DNA of 64,000 bases from Halobacterium zhouii (GTDB taxonomy: Archaea > Halobacteriota > Halobacteria > Halobacteriales > Halobacteriaceae), in assembly GCF_021249405.1 (NCBI RefSeq), contig NZ_CP089593.1, positions 62,001 to 126,000 on the forward strand, written 5' to 3'. How positions within the stretch are numbered: position 1 is the first letter of the stretch; each line of letters starts with the position of its first letter. Below the pieces are notes generated by a model. That model searched no databases. It saw only the letters and a program-made list of their open reading frames with translations, and was not told the origin of the DNA. Both the position numbers and the translations under genes were made by a program. Below, in pieces: positions 37,427 to 46,527 of the stretch.

Positions 37427-39157
37427 ATGGCGACCGATGTAGAGCAGTGGAAAGACGAGGTCTACGGCAACGAGATACGGGAGCACCTGTTCGAGTTCGC
37501 CGAGCAGGGCTGGAAGAGCATTCCCGAGGACGAACAGGACGCCTGGTTCGAGCGCTTCAAGTGGTGGGGGTTGTACCACCAGCGGCAGGGCCAGGAGTCG
37601 TACTTCATGATGCGCATCGGAACGCCGAACGGTGTTCTGGAACCGGGGCAACTCCGGACGATCGCGGAGGTCGCCGACGAGTACGCGCGCGGCCCGGTGG
37701 AGAACCCCGAGTTCGGGGAGGCGTACTGCGACTGGACGACCCGCCAGTCCGTCCAGCTCCACTGGATTCGCCTGGAGGACGTCCCCGATATCTTCGAAAA
37801 ACTGGAGTCGAACGGGCTCTCCACCCAGCAGGCCTGCGGTGACTCCTGGCGGAACATCGTCGGCTGTCCGGTCGCCGGGAAGGACACCCACGAGCACGTG
37901 GACGCGTGGCCGGTTGTAGAGGAACTCAACGAGACGTTCAAGGGAAGCGACGACCACTCGAACCTCCCCCGCAAGTGGAAGGTGTCGGTCACGGGCTGCG
38001 AGCAGGGCTGTGGCCAGGGTGACATCAACGACCTCGCGTTCGAACCCGCCGAGAAGGACGGCGAGCTCGGTTTCAACGTTCGCGTCGGCGGTGGCCTCGC
38101 TCGAAAGGAACCGCGCTTCGCGCGGAACGTAGACGTCTGGGTTCCCCCGGAGCGAGTGAGCGACGTTGCGGGCGGCGTCTCCGCGCTGTTTCGCGACCAC
38201 GGCGACCGGGACGACCGCTTCAACGCCCGCGTGAAGTTCCTCGTGGACGAGTGGGGACCGGAGAAGGTTCGCCGCGTCCTCCAGGAGGAGTACGTCGACT
38301 GGGAGCTTCGGACGGCGGGCGAGGACCTCCGCGACGAGTACACGTACAACTCGGGTGGCAGCCACAGCGACCACGTCGGCGTCCACGAACAACCCGACGG
38401 CCGCTACTACGTCGGCCTGAACGTGCTCGTGGGCCGCATGGGCGTCGACGACGTGTTCGAACTCGCGGCCCTCGCGGACGACTACGGCTCGGGCGAGGTC
38501 CGACTCACGCAGCGCCAGAACGTCATCGTCACGGACGTACCCGAGGACCGCCTCGACGAGTTCCTCGACGAAGAGCTGCTGGGCGACTACTCACCCGACC
38601 CGAGTCCGTTCATGCGCGGGTCCATTGCGTGCACGGGAACGGAGTTCTGCTCGCTGTCCATCGTCGAGACGAAGAATCGCCAGGTGCGGTACGCGCGTTG
38701 GCTCAAGGAGAACGCTGACCTCCCGGCCGACGTGGAGAACTTCCACATCCACCTCTCGGGCTGCACGGCGTCCTGCGCGCAGCCCCAGATCGCCGACGTG
38801 AGTCTCCGCGGGATGAAGACCCGGAAGGACGGCGAAGCCGTCGAGGCCCTGGACGTCGGTCTAGGCGGCGGACTCGGAGAGGAGCCGCAGTTCGCGCGCT
38901 GGGTGACCCACCGCGTTCCCGTCGACGAGGTGCCGGGGTACCTCGTGAACCTCATCGACGCGTTCAGCGACGAACGTGACGATGGCGAATCCTTCCGTGA
39001 GTTCGCCGCGCGCCACTCCGAGGAGGAACTCGCGGCGCTCGCGGAACCCGAGGAGACCGACTACGACGACCCCTACATGCACAACACGAAGTTGACGTGG
39101 TACCCGTACGCGGAAGAGGACGACATGGACGCGAGCCCCGTCACGAGTGACGACTGA
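37427..39157 (+). CDS. Siroheme nitrite/sulfite reductase (ferredoxin type)
   Basis: Six-electron reduction of nitrite to ammonium or sulfite to sulfide, using siroheme coupled to a [4Fe-4S] cluster. 576 residues with the duplicated NIR_SIR ferredoxin-like half-domains. The cluster/siroheme cysteines are in the second half: SIACTGTEFCSLSIVETKNR (Cys-X5-Cys, about 401-407) and HLSGCTASCAQPQIADVSLRG (Cys-X3-Cys, about 445-449). The first half retains a Cys-X3-Cys-like VTGCEQGCGQGDIND. Start ATG 37427, MATDVEQWKDEVYGNEIREH. The stop overlaps the DUF6360-like start by one base. Nitrite versus sulfite specificity is not settled; no nitrate reductase gene is in the window. Confidence 0.88.
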   Translation: MATDVEQWKDEVYGNEIREHLFEFAEQGWKSIPEDEQDAWFERFKWWGLYHQRQGQESYFMMRIGTPNGVLEPGQLRTIAEVADEYARGPVENPEFGEAYCDWTTRQSVQLHWIRLEDVPDIFEKLESNGLSTQQACGDSWRNIVGCPVAGKDTHEHVDAWPVVEELNETFKGSDDHSNLPRKWKVSVTGCEQGCGQGDINDLAFEPAEKDGELGFNVRVGGGLARKEPRFARNVDVWVPPERVSDVAGGVSALFRDHGDRDDRFNARVKFLVDEWGPEKVRRVLQEEYVDWELRTAGEDLRDEYTYNSGGSHSDHVGVHEQPDGRYYVGLNVLVGRMGVDDVFELAALADDYGSGEVRLTQRQNVIVTDVPEDRLDEFLDEELLGDYSPDPSPFMRGSIACTGTEFCSLSIVETKNRQVRYARWLKENADLPADVENFHIHLSGCTASCAQPQIADVSLRGMKTRKDGEAVEALDVGLGGGLGEEPQFARWVTHRVPVDEVPGYLVNLIDAFSDERDDGESFREFAARHSEEELAALAEPEETDYDDPYMHNTKLTWYPYAEEDDMDASPVTSDD

Positions 39158-39411
39158 TGCCCGAGCGCGTTCTCCCCGTCAATGCGTACACGACCCTCGA
39201 CCTGGCGGCGTACGAGGCGGAGGGTCACGGCTGGCTCGACGAGTCCCACGCCGTCGTCGACGTCGCAACCGAGGACGGCCAGGTCATCCTCGAACTCGAG
39301 GCAGACGGGGCTGACACCTCCCTCGACGCGCACGCGGATCGTCTCCGCCTCGATGCGGACGACGCCCGCACGCTCGCTGCTGCGCTCGACGATGCGGCCG
39401 AGCAGCTCTGA
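39157..39411 (+). CDS. DUF6360-like small protein coupled to the nitrite/sulfite reductase
   Basis: An 84-residue acidic protein (MPERVLPVNAYTTLDLAAYE onwards; C-terminus DDARTLAAALDDAAEQL). It belongs to a haloarchaeal family that I recall as DUF6360. Its ATG overlaps the reductase stop (TGATG), implying stoichiometric, coupled translation and a possible accessory role to the reductase. No cofactor-binding residues such as Cys are present. Confidence 0.75.
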   Translation: MPERVLPVNAYTTLDLAAYEAEGHGWLDESHAVVDVATEDGQVILELEADGADTSLDAHADRLRLDADDARTLAAALDDAAEQL

Positions 39412-39476
39412 CCGGTGGACGCGTTCTGAACGCGGAACGACCGTTGGAGAACTGTCGCGCCTGCCGTCTCTCGTTC

Positions 39477-40712
39477 TCAGAGTTCGATGCCGGTGCCGTT
39501 CTCTGGCGCGCTCGCGTCGAACCCCGCGTCGCGTAACTCCGCCGCGAACGCCGGACAGCGGTCACCGTGGTTCACGAGCACGTCGGCGTCCCGGTACGAG
39601 TCGAGGAAGTCGAGCAGGCCGTCTCGGTCAGCGTGCGCGGAGAAGTCGTGGCCTTCGACCCGCGCCGCGACGCGCATGTGTCGCCCGTCGATTTCGGCAC
39701 TCCCGGTCTTCAGCAGGTCGTGTCCGGGGGTCCCCTCGACCTGGTGGCCCGTGAATGCGACCTTGTGCTGGGGGTTGCCCGCGATAGCGGGGATGTAGGT
39801 CATCGCAGGGCCGCCCGCGAGCATCCCCGCCGTCGTCACGATGGCGGCGTGCTGGTCGGCGATCCGCTTCCGCTGTTCGTCCCGCGTCGACTTGTCGAGG
39901 AAGCGCGCGTGGCCGCAGGCTCGGCGAAACGCCTCGGGGTCGCGCAGGAATCCAGGTGTGTGTTTGAACCGGTCGGTGACGGCGACGCCCATGCCGTCGA
40001 CGTAGCAGTCGATGCCGTAGGCTTCACACACCATCATCGCTTCCTGGGTGCGGCCGACCGCGAACGCGGGGACGACGACAGTGCCGCCCTCGTGGAGCGT
40101 CTGCTCGACGGAGCGCGCGAACTGCTCTTCTATCGTCGCGCGCTCTGGTCGCGTGACGTCCGAGTACGTGGCTTCGCAGACGACCACGTCGGCGTCGGGG
40201 CGGGCAGTGGTGCCGGAGAGCAGTCGCTGGTCGGCGGTGTTGAAATCGCCCGTGTAGAGGAGTCGGGTGTCGCCATCGTCGATCAGGACGTGCGCGCTGC
40301 CGGGGATGTGCCCGGCATCGTAGAACGTCACCTCGTAGCCGGCTGCCTCGAAGGACTCACGGTAGCCGTGGGTCTCGGACACCTCCCCGAGGCGTGCGAG
40401 TTCCGCGTGCGTGAACGGGCAGTCGTAGCGCCCGCCCTGCAGTTTGAGTGTGTCCTTCGCGAGCAGGCGCGCGAGGTCCCGTGTTGGCGGCGTCCAGTGT
40501 ATCGGCGGCCGGCTGTCGCCCGCGAGGAGCGCGGGAAGCAGTCCCGCGTGGTCGAGGTGGCCGTGGCTCACGACCACGGCGTCCGGGTCGACGTCGGCGG
40601 GGTACCGCGGCGGGTTGCCGCCCTCCATTCCGTAGTCGATGAGGAGGGAGTCGTCGACGAGGAGGGCGCTCCGGCCGATTTCGCGCGCGCCGCCGAGGAA
40701 CCGCAGGTCCAT
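39477..40712 (-). CDS. Metallo-beta-lactamase/beta-CASP RNase
   Basis: A zinc-dependent nuclease of the archaeal beta-CASP (RNase J/CPSF-73-like) group, probably in mRNA or rRNA processing. 411 residues. It starts MDLRFLGGAREIGRSALLV, with the metal motif VVVSHGHLDHAGLLPAL (H50-x-H-x-D-H). Further motifs are DAGHIPGSAHVLI, LLYTGDFNTADQRLL, and the beta-CASP insertion with VVVPAFAVGRTQEAMMV and VTTAGMLAGGPAMTYI. The final site is GHDFSAHADRDGLLDFLD and VNHGDRCPAFA. No KH domains precede it, unlike aCPSF1, so it is the short aCPSF2-like or RNase J-like type. Start ATG 40712; a hairpin repeat lies upstream. Confidence 0.9.
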   Translation of the reverse strand: MDLRFLGGAREIGRSALLVDDSLLIDYGMEGGNPPRYPADVDPDAVVVSHGHLDHAGLLPALLAGDSRPPIHWTPPTRDLARLLAKDTLKLQGGRYDCPFTHAELARLGEVSETHGYRESFEAAGYEVTFYDAGHIPGSAHVLIDDGDTRLLYTGDFNTADQRLLSGTTARPDADVVVCEATYSDVTRPERATIEEQFARSVEQTLHEGGTVVVPAFAVGRTQEAMMVCEAYGIDCYVDGMGVAVTDRFKHTPGFLRDPEAFRRACGHARFLDKSTRDEQRKRIADQHAAIVTTAGMLAGGPAMTYIPAIAGNPQHKVAFTGHQVEGTPGHDLLKTGSAEIDGRHMRVAARVEGHDFSAHADRDGLLDFLDSYRDADVLVNHGDRCPAFAAELRDAGFDASAPENGTGIEL

Positions 40713-40784
40713 GGCGTCGTCGTAGTGGAGCGAGGGGCTTGTGTGCGTCGTTGTGCTGGCGGGGGAGACGATTTACTCCGCCCA

Positions 40785-40868
40785 CGCGGCTCACGGCTCA
40801 CTTTGTTCGCCGCTCGCGGTTCCGTGGTTCTCACTCGCTCACTTCGTTCGCTCGTTCCGAACCACGCC
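40785..40868. repeat. Intergenic hairpin repeat (GTGGTTC family)
   Basis: GTGGTTC 40824-40830 pairs with GAACCAC 40859-40865 around a run of CTCACTTCGTTCGCTC. A smaller foldback, CTCACGGCTCACTTTGTTCG, precedes it. It is the same family as 1343-1530 and 48991-49086, here between the 5' end of the RNase gene and the 3' end of the next minus-strand gene. Confidence 0.7.
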
Positions 40869-40869
40869 C

Positions 40870-41142
40870 TCACTCCGCCCACGCGGTGATCCGGAACTCC
40901 CGGTAGCCGCCGTGTGACGCTTCGAGGGCGCCCATCCACCAGTTCCAGCGCTCGGCCGGACCGCCGCCGGGCGCGTCCGCGAGGTGTTCGAGGAGCACGT
41001 CGGCCGTGAGTTCGGCATCGAAATCGCGCTCGAACGCTCCAGAGTCCGCGAGGTCGCCCGCCGCACGCGCGACGGTACGGCGCTCCGCTGGCGTCCCCTC
41101 GAACGCCTGCCGCAGGTGAAGCATCAGCACTTCCCGGTCCAT
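40870..41142 (-). CDS. Conserved hypothetical haloarchaeal protein (90 aa)
   Basis: MDREVLMLHLRQAFEGTPAE at the start and GPAERWNWWMGALEASHGG near the end, with the Trp-rich WNWWMGALE stretch as the distinctive part. It has a helical, acidic character. Its ATG (41140-41142) is divergent from the aldehyde dehydrogenase gene. It does not resemble any enzyme family I know, and no metal or nucleotide motifs are visible. Confidence 0.65.
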   Translation of the reverse strand: MDREVLMLHLRQAFEGTPAERRTVARAAGDLADSGAFERDFDAELTADVLLEHLADAPGGGPAERWNWWMGALEASHGGYREFRITAWAE

Positions 41143-41264
41143 CCGTGGCGCTCGTACGCACGGGTGTTGCTTCAAGTCTGGGGGTGAAGGTCCGAGTCTG
41201 GGACGAAGTGAGTGGTCGCGTGCGGGGGGAACCGTTACCACGGGGGCGGCCCAACTCACACGCG

Positions 41265-42734
41265 ATGTCCGACCTCGAATTGACGGACGCCGACTGGAAC
41301 GTACAGTACATCGACGGCGAGTGGGTGCCACTGGGTGACCGCGACACCATCGACGTCGAGGACCCTTCGACCCGGGACACGTTCGCCACCGTCCCCGCCG
41401 GCACCGAGGACGACGTCGATGCCGCCTACGAGGCCGCCGCCGACGCCCAGTCGGAGTGGGCAGCGAAGCCACCACAGCAGCGAGCGTCCGTCGTTCGAGG
41501 TGCCCGCGACCTTCTGAAGGAGCACCGAGACGACATTTTGGACCTGCTCGCCGCCGAATCCGGAACCACGCGCACGAAGGGGTTCGCGGAGTTCTACACG
41601 TCCGTCGGCATCACCGGCGAAGCCGCCTCGTTCCCCACGCGCATCTCCGGTGACCACCGCGACTCCACCGTCGAGGGCAAGGAGAACCTCGTCGTCCGCG
41701 AGCCGAAGGGCGTCGTCGGCGTCATCTCGCCGTGGAACTTCCCGCTGAACCTCTCGATTCGCGCCGTCGCGCCCGCGCTCGCCACCGGGAACAGCGTCGT
41801 CCTCAAGCCCGCCTCGAACACACCCGTCACGGGCGGCCTGCTCCTCGCCAAACTGTTCGAAGCCGCGGGCCTCCCCGAGGGCGTGCTCAACGTCGTCACC
41901 GGGAAGGGCTCCGAGGTCGGCGACCGCATCGCCGGCCACCCCGAGAGCGACGTCGTCGCGTTCACCGGTTCGACCGCGGTCGGCCGCCAGGTCGCGTCCA
42001 CCGCAGCCGAGCACCTCGCCACGCCCGCAATGGAACTCGGCGGGAACAACGTCCACGTCGTCACCGACGACGCCGACCTCGACCAAGCGGTCGACGCCGG
42101 CGTGTTCGGTTCGTTCCTCCACTCGGGACAGGTTTGTATCTCCATCAACCGCCACCTCGTCCACGAGGACGTCTACGACGAGTACGTCGAGCGCCTCGCC
42201 GACCGCGCCGCGGAACTCCCCACCGGCAGCGCACACGACGGCAACACCATCGTCGGCCCCATCATCGACGAATCACAGCGCGACCAGATGCTCGAGTTCG
42301 TCGAGGAGACCGTCGACGCCGGCGCGACGCTGGAGACGGGCGGCGGCCACGACGGCCTCGTCGTCGAACCCACGGTGCTCTCGAACGCCACCAACGACAT
42401 GTCCGCGGCGTGCAACGAACACTTCGGCCCCATCGCCCCCGTCATCCCGTTCAGCGACGACGAGGAAGCCATCGAGATGGCGAACTCGACGGAGTACGGA
42501 CTCTCCGGCAGCGTCCACGCCGGCGACCTCGGCCGCGCACGCGACATCGCCGACCGCATCGACACCGGGATGATTCACATCAACGACCAGCCCATCAACG
42601 ACGAACCCCACGTCCCCTTCGGCGGCGTCGGCGACTCCGGCATGGGCCGCTACAACGGTGAATCCGTCATGGAGGAGTTCACCGAACAGAAGTGGATCAG
42701 TATTCAGAGAGAAGATCGGGACTATCCCTTCTAA
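41265..42734 (+). CDS. NAD(P)-dependent aldehyde dehydrogenase family protein
   Basis: Oxidises an aldehyde to the acid through a cysteine thioester. 489 residues, full length. The nucleotide-binding core shows VVGVISPWNFPLNLSIRAVA, VVLKPASNTPVTGGLLLAKL and AFTGSTAVGRQVA. The catalytic Glu is in MELGGNNVHVV (about 256) and the Cys in HSGQVCISINRHLVHEDVYD (about 290). The C-terminal NDQPINDEPHVPFGGVGDSG is typical. The ATG at 41265 is chosen, since the frame upstream overlaps the divergent promoter region. The sequence style is close to benzaldehyde/vanillin-type dehydrogenases, but the substrate is not certain. Confidence 0.9.
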   Translation: MSDLELTDADWNVQYIDGEWVPLGDRDTIDVEDPSTRDTFATVPAGTEDDVDAAYEAAADAQSEWAAKPPQQRASVVRGARDLLKEHRDDILDLLAAESGTTRTKGFAEFYTSVGITGEAASFPTRISGDHRDSTVEGKENLVVREPKGVVGVISPWNFPLNLSIRAVAPALATGNSVVLKPASNTPVTGGLLLAKLFEAAGLPEGVLNVVTGKGSEVGDRIAGHPESDVVAFTGSTAVGRQVASTAAEHLATPAMELGGNNVHVVTDDADLDQAVDAGVFGSFLHSGQVCISINRHLVHEDVYDEYVERLADRAAELPTGSAHDGNTIVGPIIDESQRDQMLEFVEETVDAGATLETGGGHDGLVVEPTVLSNATNDMSAACNEHFGPIAPVIPFSDDEEAIEMANSTEYGLSGSVHAGDLGRARDIADRIDTGMIHINDQPINDEPHVPFGGVGDSGMGRYNGESVMEEFTEQKWISIQREDRDYPF

Positions 42735-42920
42735 AGCGACCTTTTGCTCTGCGGGCGCGCTTCGCGCGCCCTCGGCAAAAGCTCGGCCAAAAGCACTCCT
42801 CCTTCACTTCACGCGCTTCGCTTGCTCCGTTCAGTCGTCGGCCCGAGCGTTCGCGTTGCTCGCGCTCGGTGTCTTCACGAACGTAGTGAGTGAAGGCTCG
42901 TTGAGCGAAGCTCAACGGTG
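42735..42920. repeat. Cluster of perfect hairpins downstream of the aldehyde dehydrogenase gene
   Basis: CTTTTGC 42741-42747 pairs with GCAAAAG 42775-42781, outside the perfect 8-bp hairpin GGGCGCGC 42753-42760/GCGCGCCC 42764-42771. CCGAGCG/CGCTCGG follow near 42843-42868. CGTTGAGC 42899-42906 pairs with GCTCAACG 42910-42917 around GAA. Loops are mostly TTCG-like. This may serve as a transcript end; it belongs to the same style of TTCG-rich repeats seen elsewhere in the window. Confidence 0.7.
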
Positions 42921-43270
42921 AATCGCACGTCTCGGGTTCTTACGAACCGCTCGGCCCGCGAATGCTAGTGGCGACCAACTGTTGCGACTGCCGATACCTG
43001 CCGGCTGCGTAGGTTCAAGTACCAGAACGGGACCAACCCTGTCCGTGACCTGAATAGGGCCGCGAGGCGAATGCGGTTCGAGGCAGCGCGCCTCGGTACG
43101 CACGGACAGCTGTCCGTAGCGTGAGTGCGACACCGCCTCGCGGAACGCAGTCGTCGCCCGTGAGCAATCTGCGTCGAGTGGTAAGACCGTCCCGAGCGAC
43201 GGATACAGGCAGAGTCGGTGCTGCCTGCAGACACCGGGAGCGCCGTCAACGTGGCTATGGCGGTGGCTTC
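42921..43270. other. Unassigned spacer before the S6e gene
   Basis: About 350 bp without a gene I can support. ORFs on both strands have irregular composition. Base composition is less GC-rich than flanking genes. Short inverted repeats are present, such as GGGTTCTTACGAACC (near 42934) and ACGGACAGCTGTCCGT (43099-43114, a perfect 16-bp palindrome). It could be a decayed gene or encode a structured RNA. I could not match it to RNase P or SRP RNA. Confidence 0.5.
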
Positions 43271-43274
43271 GACG

Positions 43275-43285
43275 GGTTTTTGAAC
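43275..43285 (+). promoter_or_regulatory. TATA-like box of the S6e gene
   Basis: GGGTTTTTGAA is centred about 27 nt upstream of the ATG at 43307, so the ribosomal protein mRNA should be leaderless. Confidence 0.55.
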
Positions 43286-43306
43286 AGCGCCCGACTCGTT
43301 GCACGC

Positions 43307-43822
43307 ATGGCTACGTTTCAGGTCGTCGTCGCCGACCCCGAGTCGGGGCAGACCTACCAGCGAGAGATAGACGGACAGGACGCGAATCGCTTCCTCGGCC
43401 TCGACATCGGCGAGGAAGTCGACGGCTCCGCCGTCGGCCTCGACGGCTACACCGTCGAGATCACCGGTGGCAGCGACGCCGCCGGCCGACCGATGCGAGG
43501 CGACGTCTCCGGCTCCGGGCTGACGGACGTGCTCCTCGACGGCGGCGCCGGCTTCAACCCCCAGCGCGACGGCGAGCGCAAGCGCGTCAGCGTTCGCGGG
43601 CGCGAAGTCTCGGACGCCACCGAGCAGCTCAACGTCGCCGTCGCGGACCGTGGCGACACCTCCATCCCGGTTCTCTACGGGCTCGAGGAGCCCGAGGAGG
43701 AAGCGGAGGAGGACACCGACGAAGAAGCCGACGCGGACACCGAGGACGCGGACGAGCAGGAAGCCGAAGCCGAATCTGAGAACGCGGACGAAGCCCAGGA
43801 CGCGGACGACGACGAGGAGTAA
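43307..43822 (+). CDS. rps6e: Ribosomal protein S6e (eS6) with long acidic tail
   Basis: Small-subunit ribosomal protein eS6. Residues 1-125 are the conserved domain: [20 protein letters not shown], then [12 protein letters not shown] and [20 protein letters not shown], the family signature, and [20 protein letters not shown]. The last 45 residues are almost entirely Glu/Asp/Ala, a species-variable acidic extension; most archaeal eS6 proteins end near residue 130. Start ATG 43307. The next gene starts 42 nt downstream on the same strand and may be co-transcribed. Confidence 0.95.
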   Translation: MATFQVVVADPESGQTYQREIDGQDANRFLGLDIGEEVDGSAVGLDGYTVEITGGSDAAGRPMRGDVSGSGLTDVLLDGGAGFNPQRDGERKRVSVRGREVSDATEQLNVAVADRGDTSIPVLYGLEEPEEEAEEDTDEEADADTEDADEQEAEAESENADEAQDADDDEE

Positions 43823-43864
43823 TCGAACGCCACGCTTTTTCGCGGTGACCGCCAACGACCCACT

Positions 43865-44305
43865 GTGAGCGACTACGACGCCTACCTCGCTGGCGACCGG
43901 CCCGACCACGTCGCACTCTACCTCTCCGAGTCGTACGTCTCGGACGTGTCGGACCTCGCGAACCGCGAGGACGCCGAGCGCGTAGACGATGGTGTCGTGC
44001 TCGTCGTCGACGGCGAGCGCGGCCGCAACGTCTTCCAGTCCATCACGGGCATGGCCGCGATGGATTTCAGTTCTGCTGCAATGGACAACCCTGGACACGT
44101 GAACGCCGCGCTGGACGGCGGTGACTGCCCGGCAGCGACCGACGACGCAAACGAAAACCACCACGTCGAGTTCGTCTTCTCGTTCGCGGAAGCCGAGAAT
44201 CAGGACGTCGGCGGGCTCTACGCGGAGGGCGACGTCATCCACGCGTACGCGTACTGCGCGTGCGGGGAGACGTACTCGGACAAGTGGATCGCGGGCGAGC
44301 GCTGA
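43865..44305 (+). CDS. DUF5807-like conserved haloarchaeal protein
   Basis: A 146-residue protein starting with GTG (MSDYDAYLAGDRPDHVALYL). I recall the family as DUF5807. Conserved-looking stretches are GVVLVVDGERGRNVFQSITG, AAMDFSSAAM and the C-terminal VGGLYAEGDVIHAYAYCACG with YSDKWIAG. The paired cysteines in YCACGETYSDKW hint at a metal or redox site. No reaction is known. It lies between eS6 and a convergent DHH phosphoesterase gene. Confidence 0.75.
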   Translation: MSDYDAYLAGDRPDHVALYLSESYVSDVSDLANREDAERVDDGVVLVVDGERGRNVFQSITGMAAMDFSSAAMDNPGHVNAALDGGDCPAATDDANENHHVEFVFSFAEAENQDVGGLYAEGDVIHAYAYCACGETYSDKWIAGER

Positions 44306-44336
44306 GAAAACGCTAGAATCGACGCGCTGGTGACGA

Positions 44337-45416
44337 CTACTCTTCGGCGGGTTCGTCAGGCAGATTCCGGAACGCGTCGAGAATGACCTGTTTCGTTACT
44401 GCGCCCTGGGTCGTCCAGTGGTTCGCGTAGTCCATCATGTCCTCGTAGATGTGGGGCTTGCAGCCAGCGGCCTTCGGGTGGCCGCCGCCGCTGACCTGGC
44501 GTGCGACCTCGTGCGCGCGCTCGAACGTCTCCGTGCCGCGGATGCTCGCGCTCCCCGAGGGCTTCACGATGACTGCCGCGTCCGCGCCCTGCTCGCGGAG
44601 CGCTTCGGCGACCTCGTTCTGTGAGCAGCGCCCGTACGTCACGCCGACGGTCCACTCGTCTACTTCCTTCAACGCCGCGCGGTCGACTGCGCGCTCGATG
44701 AGTTCCTCTTTCTCGACGCGGCGCTCTGCGAGATACTCCATCACGTCCTCCGGGAGGTCAGCGCCGTGCTCCTGGACGACGTCCATGTACTCGTCGGCGT
44801 CCGACCAGTAGGAGTAGTCCGCGAGGTCGTCGCTGCGCGGGTCTTCCTTCAGCCAGAGGTCGTGGTCGCGCGTGACGGCCGCGAGTTCCTCCAGATGTCG
44901 CGGCACGTCCTCCTCGATGGAGCGAACCGCCACGTCCGCCGTGCACTCTTCCTCGGAGTCGCCGACGACGAGGTCGACGCCCGCCTCGCGGACGGCCTCG
45001 GCGGTCTCCTCGGTCCACTGGTGGTGGTCGAACCACCGCACCTCGCCCGCCGCTTCGACGAGGTACGCGAGTTCGTCCTCGACGTACCGAAACTCGTCCG
45101 GGCAGAGGTCACAGACGAACACGCGCGCGCCGTCCTCGCCGTACTCGGCGGCGCGACGAAGGCCATCCTCGAGTTCGTGCGGGCCGGCAGGAACGAGCGC
45201 CGCTTCGCCGTACACCTCGCGGACGATGGCCGCGCACGCCAGTCCGTCCGCGTCGGGGTCCGCGACGACGAGCACGCTCGCGCCCTCGGCGCGTGCCTCG
45301 ACTTCGCGGTCCTTTCGCTCCTCAGCGATGTCGTCGGGGATGAAGAAGCCCTTCCCGGGGAGCAGCGATTTCCGCTCCAGGGGGAGGTCCTCGTCGTCGA
45401 TGACCCAGTCTTTCAT
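44337..45416 (-). CDS. DHH/DHHA1 family phosphoesterase
   Basis: Metal-dependent nuclease or phosphodiesterase of the RecJ/NrnA superfamily. 359 residues. Metal ligands are in VVADPDADGLACAAIV (53-60), FVCDLCPDEF, the name-giving WFDHHQWTEET (130-133) and VTRDHDLWLKEDPRSDDLAD. The DHHA1 substrate-binding end is RQVSGGGHPKAAGCKPHIYED. Haloarchaea have several RecJ-like paralogues; this could degrade single-stranded DNA, nano-RNA or a cyclic dinucleotide. ATG 45416 is chosen because MKDWVIDDEDLPLERKSLLP is the natural start. Confidence 0.9.
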   Translation of the reverse strand: MKDWVIDDEDLPLERKSLLPGKGFFIPDDIAEERKDREVEARAEGASVLVVADPDADGLACAAIVREVYGEAALVPAGPHELEDGLRRAAEYGEDGARVFVCDLCPDEFRYVEDELAYLVEAAGEVRWFDHHQWTEETAEAVREAGVDLVVGDSEEECTADVAVRSIEEDVPRHLEELAAVTRDHDLWLKEDPRSDDLADYSYWSDADEYMDVVQEHGADLPEDVMEYLAERRVEKEELIERAVDRAALKEVDEWTVGVTYGRCSQNEVAEALREQGADAAVIVKPSGSASIRGTETFERAHEVARQVSGGGHPKAAGCKPHIYEDMMDYANHWTTQGAVTKQVILDAFRNLPDEPAEE

Positions 45417-45453
45417 ACCGAATGGAAGGAAGCGGGCGCCAAGAACCCCGCGG

Positions 45454-46488
45454 TTAGCCGTCGAGGTGCCACTCGCCGCGGCCCGTGCCACCGCCGTGGT
45501 GCACATCCGACCCGAGCAGTCTGTCGTGTTTCCACTCGAAGTCGGTCTCGTGGTCGTAGGCGACGGATTCCTCGATAGAGACTCCACAGCACCCGGTGAG
45601 CGCGCTCCGCGTCCGGCCGCTTACGGGCGTAAACGTCACGTCGACCGTCTCGTCTACCGGGTCAGAGTGGTTCGACACCTCCACGCCGTTCTGCGTGTGG
45701 GGGTTCGGGAACCAGTTCGTGGTCTCCTCGTCGTTAGCGAAGTCGGCGACGCGTTGCGCTCGCTCGACGGCGTACCCATCGTTCGCGGCAACGTGCATCG
45801 CCGTCCGGAGGCGGACGTGACGCTGGTCGTTCTCGTACCGGCGGACGCTCCCGGTCGTCCGCGACACGTACGTCTCTCCGGTGTCGAGGCGTCCGGCGAC
45901 GTGCGCCGACCCCGCGTAGTCGTACTCGCTGTCCGCCGACGACTCCGGGACGAACGTGTCGCACTCGGGAACACGCCCGACGAGCGCCCATCCGAACGGG
46001 TCGAGCACGGGGTCGGGCCACCCGCCTTCGGCGACGAACGTGTACGTTTCGACGGTTCCGTTGCCACCGGGAACTGCCACGACTGTCTCGACGGGTCGTC
46101 CGACAACGGTCTCGACACCGAACGTGTACTCCTGCCGAACGCGCTCGAGCAGTCCCCGGAGGGCGTTCTGGGCGCCTTCACGGGCGAAGGCCACCGGCTT
46201 CCCGGCGCGGAACGCTCGCACGAGTTCTACGCGGTCGGCGCTCGCGGTCGCAAGCACGGCGTCCGCGTCCTCGACGGTGTCCGTCGTCGTTGGTGGGTCC
46301 GGCAGGTCCGCTGTCTCCCCTGCGAGGTACACCGCCTCGTCTTCGAGTGCGTGGCTCGTGTCCTCGCTCAATCCGCTTGCAGGATTGACGTCCGGCCGAC
46401 CGCCACCGAACGCGGAACACCCGGCGAGCGCCGTTGTGCCTGCCGCGCCGACAGTCGCGAGGAAGCGTCGTCGATTCGTGGAGGGCAT
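45454..46488 (-). CDS. Tat-exported lipoprotein of unknown function
   Basis: A 344-residue secreted protein. The N-terminus MPSTNRRRFLATVGAAGTTA has the twin-arginine motif (RRRFLA), followed by the lipobox ALAGC, so the mature protein is lipid-anchored on the outer face of the membrane. The mature part contains GGWPDPVLDPFGWALVGRVPE, several Asp/Glu-rich beta-like stretches and two adjacent Cys (TGCCGVSIEES). The ATG at 46488 is preferred over TTG 46497. No enzymatic signature is visible. It is followed by the DHH gene on the same strand. Confidence 0.8.
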   Translation of the reverse strand: MPSTNRRRFLATVGAAGTTALAGCSAFGGGRPDVNPASGLSEDTSHALEDEAVYLAGETADLPDPPTTTDTVEDADAVLATASADRVELVRAFRAGKPVAFAREGAQNALRGLLERVRQEYTFGVETVVGRPVETVVAVPGGNGTVETYTFVAEGGWPDPVLDPFGWALVGRVPECDTFVPESSADSEYDYAGSAHVAGRLDTGETYVSRTTGSVRRYENDQRHVRLRTAMHVAANDGYAVERAQRVADFANDEETTNWFPNPHTQNGVEVSNHSDPVDETVDVTFTPVSGRTRSALTGCCGVSIEESVAYDHETDFEWKHDRLLGSDVHHGGGTGRGEWHLDG

Positions 46489-46527
46489 CGTCGCCAATCG
46501 ACGCTGCGACTCGGTAAAAATCTCGTG

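Noticed and set aside
42912..43304. 130-codon minus-strand ORF in the spacer before S6e
   Set aside because: It crosses a hairpin cluster, has irregular composition and shows no family-like segment.
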